From positions 1,488,001-1,552,000 of the forward strand of contig JAMXDE010000005.1 in NCBI GenBank assembly GCA_026770025.1: a stretch of DNA of 64,000 nt, written 5' to 3'. The notes beneath the pieces are model-generated. The model was not told where the DNA came from. It saw only the letters and a program-made list of their open reading frames with translations, and did no database searches. A program made the position numbers and the translations under genes. This DNA comes from Craspedostauros australis (taxonomy: Eukaryota > Bacillariophyta > Bacillariophyceae > Mastogloiales > Achnanthaceae). Of this stretch, positions 12,101 to 20,151 are shown piece by piece. How positions within the stretch are numbered: the stretch's first letter is position 1; every line of letters starts with the position of its first letter.

Positions 12101-12424
12101 CTGTTGTTGCGCGGAGATTGTTTTCGTCACAAATTCTCCTCCTGGTGGTGTCTCACTTTTCCCACCCTGTTTGGCTGTGCGAATGCTCTTCGTCACACCA
12201 GTCTCCTCTTGCTTGATCGCCTTGAGAATCCTCTTCTCCTTACGATGTAGTCTTGCAGACCGTTCTTCTTCGGTCTCGTCGATCGCGCTTGCGTCTGCGC
12301 TTGATAGGACAGTAGCCGCGGCTGCTTCCTTCTCTTCTCGTGGTGGAGTCTCACTCGCACCTTCTTCTCTCTTGATAGTCGGATTGGACAGAGGGATGTC
12401 TTTCAATTCCTCTTCCTCGCTCAT
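6182..12424 (-). CDS. Copia Gag-Pol polyprotein
   Basis: 2,080 residues in one frame. An acidic/basic head is followed by a Gag region (about 140-370), two CCHC zinc knuckles (CHNCGVYGHRSADC near 388 and CNYCGIFGHREAEC near 430), an aspartic protease (DSGAS near 857), a His/Cys pre-integrase region (LHRMLGH...CRDC), an integrase core with the Asp, Asp and Glu of RGDNSGEN and NGRVERK, a reverse transcriptase with YVDD near 1746, and RNase H (CDSEYAGD, SSSEAEYVAL, DVRHHYVR). It is unusual in being far longer than typical copia proteins (about 1,300-1,500). Much of the excess is about 370 residues between the second zinc knuckle and the protease: acidic tracts around a folded-looking block at about 655-785. 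A second acidic region separates integrase from RT. No stop or frameshift is present. The start is the first ATG after the 5' LTR. Confidence 0.95.
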   Translation of the reverse strand: MSEEEELKDIPLSNPTIKREEGASETPPREEKEAAAATVLSSADASAIDETEEERSARLHRKEKRILKAIKQEETGVTKSIRTAKQGGKSETPPGGEFVTKTISAQQQAKIEESTTQKQTKIKGASAPTTKQRINMATSANVNKRRIKAPMFSGEQEDYSAWESQAKAYARAQKTRDVMLGKTKVPTVSEIAAAADEDKEAMEEIYELGCDCFSDLILMMDAEKGKGKQAIQYINQCISVDYPEGDAHGAWNVLAEKFRPSDAVTKIKLKRQFNNEKMKRDTDPDIYITQLESLRSRLHDVKYEITDEEMIMQILSTVSVEYKTHVVNFQHQLTFNPELVTINAIRGVLRTAYATHRGGKAYVDDFQDSNTKSNDTGFTSTGDFKGTCHNCGVYGHRSADCPERKKPNNKKNNNNNNKMNGKRNKGSGFKGKCNYCGIFGHREAECRKKKFNEKKNNEQANAATEGHDKSGHEMVLSAKDMPLCMLVSDDYIEDSFFDNFEYVGSDDEVQDDEIIPEWLSEEPIIHEVDPRREVSYECCFNAHDLIGSYGDEAEMDEANDSDIEEAMSDDDDDDADEDGADEDDEANRDELPPPQAGRYERTGTFINQGETRRAAAPPPPAAGNNRSGIFDEDDSDESEDGNHPDDSFNPNERVVYPSNIDFPDIENPNSVDYLLRHSTIPNATATALIIQKQLIFDAVMEAGMRVFPGTTRGALMPIWVNMMGSILSEHFDSIEEILANAIIVNRILEGNDSETIPDTDLHYILGGCMRVLLRERSRVYPYDPATGSHRNTTIPSDYAQLPDDMDDGDHHHPYNEDGVHEDNDDGSFDDEIAAAAVEQLHELSTKYKDKVNKDTWLADSGASCHIVNSDAALFNVRHIKSFVQVGDSTKLDSPKMGSIRLKVKQRDNTGHVIRLDDVKYTPKMAVNLFSTNKALYNGYQLGNNGILMDIINGSGTKIVFDRVFPTSNGFITGVQMHPIMPTDDDKACTAIVKNPSKEISAVNLHRMLGHAPLETMKRTAAQYGWKIIGDMPVCRDCAVANARVKNIPKATIPRATRRGERFFIDISYTKHISFGDKRYWTLIVDDCTDHCWSFFLKNKSDQPGYIKRFIQTIKSQTGDQQIIFRGDNSGENKSTEDILIDAGLNVKFEYTASNTPQQNGRVERKFAYLYTKIRSMLNGAQLDEEYRHGLWAAAASTATAIANITVAKNQRKSPHRQFFGNDPPYADALRTFGEVGVVKTTYGGITAKLKNRGEEMVFIGYAHQHASGVYNMYRPSTKSLICSRDIKWLNQSYGQFRGWAPAPNISNETGTTDADGFTTIGRKGATPRTATRQTSEAKRVSFADSNRYYILSDNDDEDNEDDGVVTQLIQNDEEDWNESNHEDDEILPSGDEADDETGVTPPNTPARSTHDTPSRSPPSKPNKRDIARKERIRRHEARGRKGETNPKPTAGKSIPRALRELEDFNERGRKEEGYESDPSSSEASDELSDEVIDDSNNETTDDEEIEDEDEEIEITHYSTTGLYGMNAIITERPAIDIGLSMQDENKEPEKHIEPTTFDGAFNHPDPIHRKGYRAAIKKEFDSMDTRKVYSKIKRDAIPRGRRCCKCKWVFKLKRDGTHRARLVACGYSQVAGVDFQEHYSPVIHDVTYRVMMVIMLIKKMDCALVDVVTAFLHGDLDEEIYMNCPNGMDHQPDEALTLHKPIYGLVQSARQWFKMLVSTLKNINFEQSAADPCLFYRKTNEGSMIVAIYVDDCFCCGDSKALETFLKDIQGSKFKVTIERGLGDYLSCNIELNHDKTRATLRQPHLIRHLIEEFGAKVEKMQRYGTPGTPGQIIVRPSEDNGLQKVGPEEHAEYRRGVGMLLFLIKHSRPDIANPVRELSKVLIGPTKAAMKEMYRIIKYVIDTKDYGLKIHPARPDDDGWDMELFCDSEYAGDKNTRISVGGFILYLCKVPILWRSKAQKAVTLSSSEAEYVALSEAAKEIFFVMQLLESVGVPVKTPIKVRVDNIGAIFIAKNPSTSQRSRHIDVRHHYVRNMVINKTIEIIFVKSEQNTSDGFTKNIKADLQREHEKSYLDISRTFE

Positions 12425-12506
12425 TCAGCCTGCTGCTCTTGAATGATGTTCGTCTTCCTCGCACGATACGATTCGCGGGCTCGCCCTGATCTATCGTTTA
12501 TAAACG

Positions 12507-13297
12507 TGTTGGCAAGTTCCGCTCACGGTAACCTACGATCGTGGAAGATGGTGTTGGTTGATAGTCGTCTGTTTGCTATTTCATTACTTGGCTACTCCGA
12601 TGCTCTCGGTGTACGCCCGTTCTCTTGCCCGATGCTCTCGGCGCTTCAATCTGTTTCGTAGATTCGGTCTCCGACTATGAGTCGGTACGCGAGATCCTCT
12701 CTCGCTCCTCTCTGTATTCTCTCTCTCTCTCTCAATATCGTGTGCTCGTGCTACACGATCCTCCGTGTTTGATGCGTGCTCCGCATTCGACACTCCGTTC
12801 ATTCAGTACTGGCTTCTACTCCATGAGTACTTACCATTTGAAGTTCACCTTCAGTATCCATGATCTTCATGAGTCATCGTATCTTCGCCTCCTGCTCTGA
12901 CTTGGAGACAGCTGTCGACGTGGTGACATGTTGACATCCTGTCGACGTCAGTAGGCGTCCTTCTGCTCTCCAGATGTCACGTTCCATTGGTGATGTAGTA
13001 GTCTGTCAGATGATATCGTCATCTGAGGTTTAGTTGGGAAGTACCTCGAGATTCTCTTGGTACCATTGATGCATGGACGGACGATTTTCTGATTCTTCCA
13101 GAAATCGTTATTTGCAAATTTCCTCCAGAAATCTTGCCCCTTTTTGTGTGTTCCATTTCCCCTGTAATTCTGACGAATCACAGCATACTATCGACACGAG
13201 TATAGTTATACCGTCCAAGTGCGTATGAGAGAATAGCGGGTGAACGATGCACATATACACGTACATCTTGATATATACTCACATGTACATCTCGACA
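12507..13297 (-). repeat. 5' LTR of the intact copia element
   Basis: 791 bp, the promoter-bearing LTR for the minus-strand Gag-Pol. It is followed on the right by the target duplication AATGCC (13298-13303). Confidence 0.95.
12912..12950. promoter_or_regulatory. Paired CTGTCGACGT boxes with CRE-like TGACGTC
   Basis: Two copies of CTGTCGACGT spaced about 27 bp apart in the 5' LTR. The second overlaps GACGTCA (12944-12950), whose reverse complement TGACGTC is the core of CRE/bZIP sites. Stress-inducible diatom copia LTRs have been linked to CRE-like motifs, so these could control element expression. This is motif-level evidence only. Confidence 0.3.
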
Positions 13298-13303
13298 AAT
13301 GCC

Positions 13304-13471
13304 CAATGGCGGCATAGGAGGGCTCAGTGACCATAGGAACCTTGTTGAAGTGAAAGTGAAGGAGGGTGGCCAGGTTGTTGCATGCCATGGTGTTGGTGAG
13401 GCCAGAGCCAGTGATGAAGTTGAAGGCATCTGGTGTTACATTCTCCCCAGTGCTGAGAGGGTATCAGCACA
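13304..13471 (-). pseudogene. Middle fragment of the LTR-split gene
   Basis: Minus-strand coding-like stretch that continues in phase into 4622-5370 once the copia element is excised. It reads, among other residues, FNFITGSGL then MACNNLATLLHFHFNK. Just upstream of the open part, the minus strand reads GCTGATACCCTCTCAG, which looks like a branch point plus 3' splice site, but the in-frame TGA there could equally be decay. The fragment is bounded on its 5' side by the SINE-like insertion. Function unknown. Confidence 0.45.
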
Positions 13472-13486
13472 AAATCGAATAGTGCT

Positions 13487-13651
13487 AAGTACGTTACTCC
13501 CGTAGCCCCCACTATCTATAAATTTCACTTGTGTTCGGATCAGCAATCGCATCGCCTGTAGCTCAACGGTAGAGCACCAGTAATTCTCACTGAGGTTCCG
13601 GGTTCGAATCCCGGCATGGTACTTTGCTTTTGCTCTCCCCTTGTGATTTTT
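13487..13651 (+). mobile_element. tRNA-derived SINE-like insertion
   Basis: Contains a tRNA-like box A (TAGCTCAACGG, 13559-13569) and a perfect box B (GGTTCGAATCC, 13601-13611) in a recognisable D-arm and T-arm (CCGGG/CCCGG). A TATAAA lies upstream near 13516 and a TTTTT pol III terminator at 13647-13651. The acceptor stem does not pair well and the anticodon loop lacks U33, so it is not a normal tRNA gene. Near-identical flanks, TCGAATAGTGCT (13475-13486) and TCGATAGTGCT (13651-13661), look like a target duplication. The exact left edge is uncertain. Confidence 0.5.
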
Positions 13652-13681
13652 CGATAGTGCTCTCATGGAGGGACATCACTG

Positions 13682-14482
13682 TGTTGGCAAGTTCCAGTCA
13701 CGGAAGCCTACGATCATGGAAGACGGTGTTGTTGATAGTTGGTCTGTTTGCTATTTCATTGGCTGAGCACTCCAATCCTCTTGGTGTCTCCGTTGTCTTG
13801 ACCAATGCTCTTGGCACGTTTGTCTATCTTGTAGATTGGATGGTCCGACTATGAGTCGGTACGCAAGATGCTCTCTTGCTATTCTTTGTATTCTCTCTCT
13901 CTCTCTCTCTCAATATTGTGTACCTGTGCTACACAATACTCCATGTTTGATGCGTACTCCGCATTCAACACTCTGTTTGTTCATTACAGGTTCCTACTCC
14001 ATGAGTACTCACCGTTTGAACTTCACCTCTTGTATCCATGATCTTGATGCCCTTCGGTCATCAGATCTTTGCCTCCTGCTCTGACATGGAGACAGATGTC
14101 AATGTGGTGACATGATGACATCCTGTCAACGTCAGTAGGCGTCCTTCTGCTCTCCAGATGTCATGTTCCATTGGTGATGCAGTGGTCTCTCAGATGATAT
14201 TGTCATCTGAGGTTTAGTTGGGAAGTATCTCGAGATTCTCTTGGTACCATTGATGGATGGACGGACAAGATTTCTAATTCTCTCAGAAATCGTCGATTGC
14301 AAATTTCCTCCAGAAATTCTGCTCATTTTCGTGTGTTCCATTTCCACTGTGATTCAGACAAATCACAGCATACTATCGACACGAGTGTAGTTTTACCGTC
14401 CAGGTACGTAGAAGAGAATAACGGGTGAACGATGCACATATACACGTACATCTTGACATGTACTCACATGTACATCTCAACA
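13682..14482 (-). repeat. Solo LTR of the copia family (older copy)
   Basis: 801 bp, TGTTGGCAAG...CTCAACA, aligned along its whole length with the LTRs of the intact element but with many substitutions. It is flanked by a perfect 6-bp duplication TCACTG (13676-13681 and 14483-14488), so it is an independent insertion whose internal region was lost by LTR-LTR recombination. Orientation is the same as the intact element. Confidence 0.92.
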
Positions 14483-14538
14483 TCACTGGTGCCATTTCCA
14501 GGGTCTGTGGCCACGCAGGTCTTGTCAGGCACACCATC

Positions 14539-15331
14539 TGTTGGCAAGTTCCGCTCACGGTAACCTACGATCGTGGAAGATGGTGTTGGTTGATAGTCGT
14601 CTGTTTGCTATTTCATTACGTTGGCACTCCGATACTCTCGGTGTCCGTTCGTTCTCTTGCCCGATGCTCTTGGCGCTTCAATCTGTTTCGCAGATTCGGT
14701 CTCCGACTATGAGTCGGTACGCGAGATCCTCTCTCGCTCCTCTCTGTATTCTCTCTCTCTCTCTCTCACCATCGTGTGCTCGTGCTACACGATGCTTCGT
14801 GTTCGATGCGTACTCCGCATTCGACACTCTGTTCATTTAGTACTGGTTCCTACTCCATGAGTACTTACCATTTGAAGTTCACCTTCAGTATCCATGATCT
14901 TCATGGGTCATCGCATCTTCGCCTCCTGTTCTGACTTGGAGACAGCTGTCGACGTGGTGACATGTTGACATCCTGTCGACGTCAGTAGGCGTCCTTCTGC
15001 TCTCCAGATGTCACGTTCCATTGGTGATGTAGTAGTCTGTCAGATGATATCGTCATCTGAGGTTTAGTTGGGAAGTACCTCGAGATTCTCTTGGTACCAT
15101 TGACGCATGGACAGACGATCTTCTGATTCTCTCAGAAATCGTTATTTGCAAATTTCCTCCAGAAATCTTGCCCCTTTTTGTGTGTTCCATTTCCCCTGTA
15201 ATTCTGACGAATCACAGTATACTATCGACACGAATGTAGTTATACCGTCCAAGTGCGTATGAGAGAATAACGGGTGAACGATGCACATATACACGTACAT
15301 CTTGATATATACTCACATGTACATCTCGACA
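14539..15331 (-). repeat. Solo LTR of the copia family (younger copy)
   Basis: 793 bp, much closer to the intact element's LTRs than the neighbouring solo copy. It is flanked by a perfect 6-bp duplication ACCATC (14533-14538 and 15332-15337). Only about 50 bp of host sequence (14489-14538) separates it from the other solo LTR. Confidence 0.92.
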
Positions 15332-15337
15332 ACCATC

Positions 15338-15889
15338 ATGGGACGTGGCGGTGCCATCACGTGCGGGAGCACGGGTGCCAGCTGTTGCGGGACCAGATGC
15401 GAAGGCGTCAGTGGCACTGGAGGCCTAAGAGAAGGGCTTGTTGCGAGCAGCGGGGGGCTTGTTGGCCTTGCCAAACGCATGAAGCACAGGGCGTTCCAGT
15501 GTAGTGAACCATGTGTTGAAGTCAGGGTTGGCTTTGGCATACGCACGAAGATTGCGAAGTCCAAAACAGTAAGTGATGGAGCCGGACATCCAACCATCCA
15601 GGACAGCCTCAAACTCCTTGTTGGAGGTATCAAGGAAGTCAGAGAACTCACCATTGGAGGCGGTTTTGGAATGCTTGGAAAAGTCAGAGAGCCACGTCCA
15701 GTTGAGACGGCCAAAGAGTTCCTCAGTGTCCTGGAACGGAGTTTTGGCAGCGGTGTCACTTGCTGGCGTGACGATGGCTATGGAACGAAGCGCAGAGCGA
15801 AGAGAGAGTAGGAGAGATGGGTTGGAATGGGGATTTCCAAAAGCAGAGAGGGTGAAAACAACAGAGATTGTGTTAGAATGTATAGGCAT
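15338..15889 (-). pseudogene. 5' part of the LTR-split gene
   Basis: From an ATG at 15889 the minus strand encodes 154 residues to a TAG at 15425. The protein has a credible globular look (GRLNWTWLSDFSKHSK, then YAKANPDFNTWF). After the TAG the same frame continues as an Ala/Pro/Gly/Thr-rich linker through 15338 and, with the solo LTR removed, through 14489-14538 before another stop. The bases just before the TAG (CCCTTCTCTTAG) could be a 3' splice site, so the stop may lie in an intron rather than mark decay. This piece, 13304-13471 and 4622-5370 lie in order on one strand and are interpreted as one interrupted gene. Product not recognised. Confidence 0.45.
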
Positions 15890-16267
15890 ATTTCCTCATA
15901 ACCTGGGATGATCGGGAGACGATACGGATGAGTGGTGTGTGTGTGTGTGTGCGCGCGCGTGTGATGTGATGTGATGTGATGTGAATTTATCATGACTCGT
16001 CTCTGTTGTCTCTGCTGAGACTGTGAACAGGGGTCCATTTGCTGCTCCGTCTGGCCTTTGACTATATACCAACAAATTGATACACAACTACTAGTAACAA
16101 CAACAACCAAACACCAACCAACTTCTTCTGACGGAACTGATCACCCTGGTGGCAGTGCAAGTGTGAAGTGTTCGGCACCCTGACCTGTGTGGAATTGGTG
16201 GCTTTCATCATAAAACACACACAAGCATGAGATTAGCACAACAAACTGCACTCTAATTCATCGTACA
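15890..16267. other. Intergenic DNA with GT/GC and GTGAT microsatellites
   Basis: Holds a (TG)n(CG)n run followed by GTGAT repeats at about 15937-15982. No gene seen. Confidence 0.6.
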
Positions 16268-16998
16268 TTACTCAACTTTGGCAGGCTTGCTCCGCATGAA
16301 CCACAGCGAACGGTTATCCTGAAACCGGCAGTTCGCAAGGCGCTTCTCACCGATTCGTGTCAGTGAACAATGCACGAATTCAACTGCCTGCTTGAATATA
16401 CATAAGGACACACTATTATGGGACTCGGGAGCAGAGGTCCATGCCCTGCCATGCAAGTGTCTCGAGTGTGTGAAGCCTTGTCGCGGCACGTCTGTCGCTG
16501 AGCTTGTCATGCTGCTGGTACTTGATTGCTGCTTCCATCAACGTCGCTATTCAGATTCATCCACTGTGTGTGTAATGCGATGTGACGCGTTTCACCTTGC
16601 TTCTAAGCGGTTGTTGGACACGAAACCACGCATGTTCAACGTCTTCCATTGTCACCTTTTGTACTCTACGATTATCTCATCTAACTTTGCAACCATCTAT
16701 GTGAATGCACTATTCACGATCAATAATAACCAAAAGAGGATGCAAGTCGCGCACCGATGGAAGAGGAATTGACCAGCCCATCAATGAAGGCAACCACCAA
16801 AACGATGAGATGGTCGAGAAGCGGAGGAACAGAATGATGATCAAGACATGCCCAATGCTTCCTGCTCGATGGTACTGTCCTCGAATCAACGAGTAGCCTC
16901 CTCCTCTTTGCAACCTCTCTACTCTATGTGCGTCTGCGTACAAGCCCCAGAGTGAAGCCGAGAGATGGCGCTGCTTTGGATTTATTGCGACGGCCCAT
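16268..16998 (-). CDS. Possible small two-exon gene, unknown product
   Basis: Tentative model. A terminal exon at 16268-16387 encodes 39 residues ending in WFMRSKPAKVE and a TAA. It is preceded by a textbook acceptor (TATATTCAAGCAG). Upstream, a short ATG exon at 16942-16998 (MGRRNKSKAAPS...) ends at a GTACGC donor in matching phase. Joined, they give a 58-residue basic protein across a 554-bp intron. I do not recognise the family. Support is the acceptor, phase agreement and basic protein-like composition; other internal exons may exist and the first exon may be wrong. Confidence 0.3.
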
Positions 16999-18396
16999 TG
17001 CGCTTTCGGTGGTTCTTGCGCTGGAAGCAAGATGCCGTAAAGTTGCCTACCGAGCTGGTATGGAGGAGGAGGAGGAGGAGGAATCGTGCAAAAAGGAGTT
17101 ACGAAACAAGATCACCCGCCCCCACGCCACCTTTCCAAACGTATCGTGGAAGGGATAAGTGAAGATCTGGAGGAATCCGCGGAGTAGACACACCTCGCCA
17201 GATCATGGCTTTGATCTGAACCATCCGATCTGATCCGATTCTCTACTCTGAGTGCATCATGCCAACGAATCTTCAGATCATCAAAAAGTCATCGCCTTGT
17301 CGTGACATCAACTACTCGACGCACCTTCAAATCTTCGCATCTTTGCACCATCGCGATACCTACGTATCGTGTGACCGTTCTGCTGCGCATCGCGCCTCGT
17401 CACGCACCAGCAATGTCTCTCTCGTGGCCTCCCGAGATTGGTTCAATCTTGGTGAGAAACACCTATCGAAGGCTGCTGAGAACACCCCACACTTCCATCG
17501 TACTTGCCACATGCTGCGCACGCGCAAACAAGATGAAGGAGAGATGGTGTTGGTCCTTGGGTATGGGTCAAGAACACTCTCTGATCGAAAACTTGGAGCA
17601 CACATCGCATACATGTAACAACAATCAAGGGCGGAGTTTCATCCAGACTTTTCTTTGTTCGTTCATGAGGCACCAAATCGAATCTTGTTGGGAGGGATTT
17701 ATCGTGTCTGGCGCGTTATATGTTTTTCCTCCACGCTCAGTCCCATTAATAAGCCCACGACATCACCACAAAGCGCGAAGCCAGCCCGTGATTGCATGTT
17801 CCACAACGTGGCATTCAGAAAACGTGCCAACATCGCCATGCATTTGCCATCCGTGAATGGAAGGGAGAACAATGACACTTTCGCTTCACAATTTCGGGAC
17901 AACCTGGCAATACATGCACATGTGCGGTAAGGAAGAAACGGAAGAGTCGAAAAGCGTGAAGCGAACGAGCAATGCAAACACATCAAAGAAAGCAAAGGCA
18001 TAAAGAGAGCAGACAGACACCACCAAAGAAGCACAAATCACGACAACAAACAAGCCACCGATCTGCCGACGGTCGTCAAAAGAACGTTGAAGGGTGATGG
18101 CTTTGCCTCAGCGGATCATCATCAAACAATCACACTATTCTCAAAGAGGACAGCATGGTCCTCTCCTTGAATGTGCACAAACGCACACTGCAGTTGCATC
18201 CATCAATGCGTACAGTATGTACATCCCATACTCGCACGCACAGGCCGCTGCCACCAACACAGTCTCTGCACAGCTTGAATGAAACCAAATCGAAACCATT
18301 CCTTCAATCTCACAAATCTCCAACTTGGCCAATCGCAAACCAAACCAAATCAAACCAAATCAACGACCAACCAACAACCAACAACCAACCAACAAG
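16999..18396. other. Intergenic DNA, no recognised gene
   Basis: Several medium open frames occur on both strands, none with family features. The last 100 bp are rich in CAAC/CAAA repeats, typical of a 5' leader for the gene starting at 18397. Confidence 0.5.
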
Positions 18397-19488
18397 ATGA
18401 TCATCAACAACCGCTTCACTCTTTCCTTCGTTCTGGCACTCGCCGCCGTCACCGCACCATCCTCCGTCCAGGCCAACGACATCACGAAGGCACAGAAGAA
18501 GGAATGGCGCAAAACCGCTCGACGTGCCGCACGACAGTGCAAGGAGTACAAGAACCAGAAAGTTCAATCGCCCATCATCGCGACGCAGGAGTGCGCCGGA
18601 GGCGGGCACACTGCCACGGTCGCCATCCTCGACAAGCAAACCAAGGTCGAGCTTGGTCTCGTCAAGATCGGATGTGACAGCACCACCGAGGTGCTGTGCG
18701 GACCACGCTGCGACTTCGGCCCGGACGACTGCACAGACGACACCTGGTGCCGTCTTTCCGAGACCATCGGATACGCCGTCTGCGTCGACTATGCCGCTAT
18801 CGGCGAGAGCTGCGGCGGTTTCACCCTTCCAGGACAGCAATCCAGATGCAACCCAGCCACCAGCGCTTGCGTCTATCCACCGCAGGTCTCCCTCATCCCA
18901 GATCTTCCAGGTAAATGTGAGTTGAAGTGCAAGGAGGACAAGGACTGCGGCAAGAATCAATGGTGCCAGCCGCAAGGCGTCCTTGACTACACCATCCCGA
19001 AGCCATCGCCAAAGCCCATTCCGGAGCTGAGCATCTGCAGCGACTACGTGGGCGAGGATGAGTACTGCGGCGGCTTCACGACCATCCAAGACCAACGTCG
19101 TTGCAACCCCAACACCATGCAATGCGTCGTCGAGGATCCCATGATCGCCGATGCCTCAGGCAAATGCAAACTCCGTTGCGAGTCGAAGCAGGATTGCGGC
19201 AGAGGAAAGGCGTGCAACGAGGGTCTTTGCTTCGAGACGTGCGACGAAGACGAAGACTGTCCCAATGACAACTACTGGTGCCGTCCCAAGAGGGACAATA
19301 ACGTGTCGGTATGCACGTTGGTTGTGGGATACGGCGAGGCGTGCGGAGCCACCGGAAATCCATGGGAAGAGGATCGCTGCTCGGACTTCCTTTTGTGTAT
19401 GCCGAACCCGGACGGAAGCAGCACATGCCAGTTTCCGATCGTCCTTCCTGTTCCTGAACCCGTCTTGATCGATGAAGGAAAGAATTAG
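18397..19488 (+). CDS. Secreted cysteine-rich protein with tandem modules
   Basis: 363-residue predicted extracellular protein of unknown function. The ATG at 18397 begins a clear signal peptide (about residues 1-26, cleavage after SSVQA), and the upstream in-frame extension is low-complexity leader. The mature part has repeated Cys modules with recurring patterns: ES/DEYCGGFT...QxRCNP, then GKCxLxCxxxxDCGxxxxC, present at least twice, with a third degenerate unit near the C-terminus (DEDCPNDNYWCRP). Spacing suggests disulfide-rich folds similar in style to colipase/dickkopf-like or EGF-like modules, but I cannot assign a named domain. No enzyme motif is present. Uninterrupted reading frame, TAG stop. 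Confidence 0.8.
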   Translation: MIINNRFTLSFVLALAAVTAPSSVQANDITKAQKKEWRKTARRAARQCKEYKNQKVQSPIIATQECAGGGHTATVAILDKQTKVELGLVKIGCDSTTEVLCGPRCDFGPDDCTDDTWCRLSETIGYAVCVDYAAIGESCGGFTLPGQQSRCNPATSACVYPPQVSLIPDLPGKCELKCKEDKDCGKNQWCQPQGVLDYTIPKPSPKPIPELSICSDYVGEDEYCGGFTTIQDQRRCNPNTMQCVVEDPMIADASGKCKLRCESKQDCGRGKACNEGLCFETCDEDEDCPNDNYWCRPKRDNNVSVCTLVVGYGEACGATGNPWEEDRCSDFLLCMPNPDGSSTCQFPIVLPVPEPVLIDEGKN

Positions 19489-20151
19489 GTGCGCGTCCGA
19501 TAGTATGGTGCACTCGGAGAAATCCAACTGAGGCGACAGACGGAGCAGGCACCGCAAACAAATCACAGTATTCATAAGCAATTGCATAATACTATACACA
19601 GACATACCTGTAGCTCGTCCTTGTGGTATCCGTCCTCTTCTCAACAGTGCATCGACACCAATGGCAAGTCTCGCTTGGACTCGCAGAACGAGAGACGATT
19701 CCGAGACCGTTTCAAACGCAGGTGCGTGCTGATGTACTGCTCCGATCCAAAAGAGCCCCGTTAGCGAGTCGAGCTGCACTTTGTTATTGGCCTCCAGAAA
19801 TGTTATTTCGTAGAATATGAACAAACCAAGCACATATTCGTATTCCTCGTGGTCTCCTTAAGACCCCATTCAGGATACGATAGCATAACAATGCGGATTT
19901 TTAGATAAGCACCTAGATCATCCTATCATGTTGCAGAGAGCATGTCTCTCGGGAGGATAGTCCACACGCGCACTCGACTCCAGTGCCAGTAGTGCAGCTC
20001 TTGTACGAAGTCACATGAAATCCCACGATACAATGTCGCGGAAGTTTCGCGATGACCATCCAGCCTGCGTTGGGATGATCCGGGAAAACCCGCGCACCAG
20101 TATCCATGTCCGCAACTCTACTCGAGGAGAGCGCAGGCCGCAACTGCGAGC
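19489..20151. other. Convergent 3' intergenic region
   Basis: Lies between the 3' ends of two convergent genes (18397-19488 plus, 20152-20766 minus). It should contain both 3' UTRs and polyadenylation signals; nothing else seen. Confidence 0.6.

Larger units (their letters stand above)
5371..13297 (-). mobile_element. Intact Ty1/copia LTR retrotransposon (CoDi-like)
   Basis: Complete 7,927-bp element transcribed on the minus strand. It has two 791-bp LTRs (5371-6161 and 12507-13297) with TGT...ACA ends, a 6,345-bp internal region, one uninterrupted 2,080-codon Gag-Pol frame, and a 6-bp target duplication, AATGCC, on both sides (5365-5370 and 13298-13303). A purine tract AGGAAGGG (minus strand, 6162-6169) lies directly before the 3' LTR. 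By my base-by-base reading the two LTRs differ at only two positions (in the left copy at 5387 and near 5860), so the insertion is recent and the element may be able to move. Domain order PR-INT-RT-RH places it in Ty1/copia. No convincing initiator-tRNA primer site was found after the 5' LTR. Confidence 0.95.

Noticed and set aside
13552-13622. Functional tRNA gene
   Set aside because: D- and T-arms are good, but only about 4 of 7 acceptor pairs form, position 33 is not U and the anticodon stem has a mismatch. SINE-like or pseudo-tRNA fits better.
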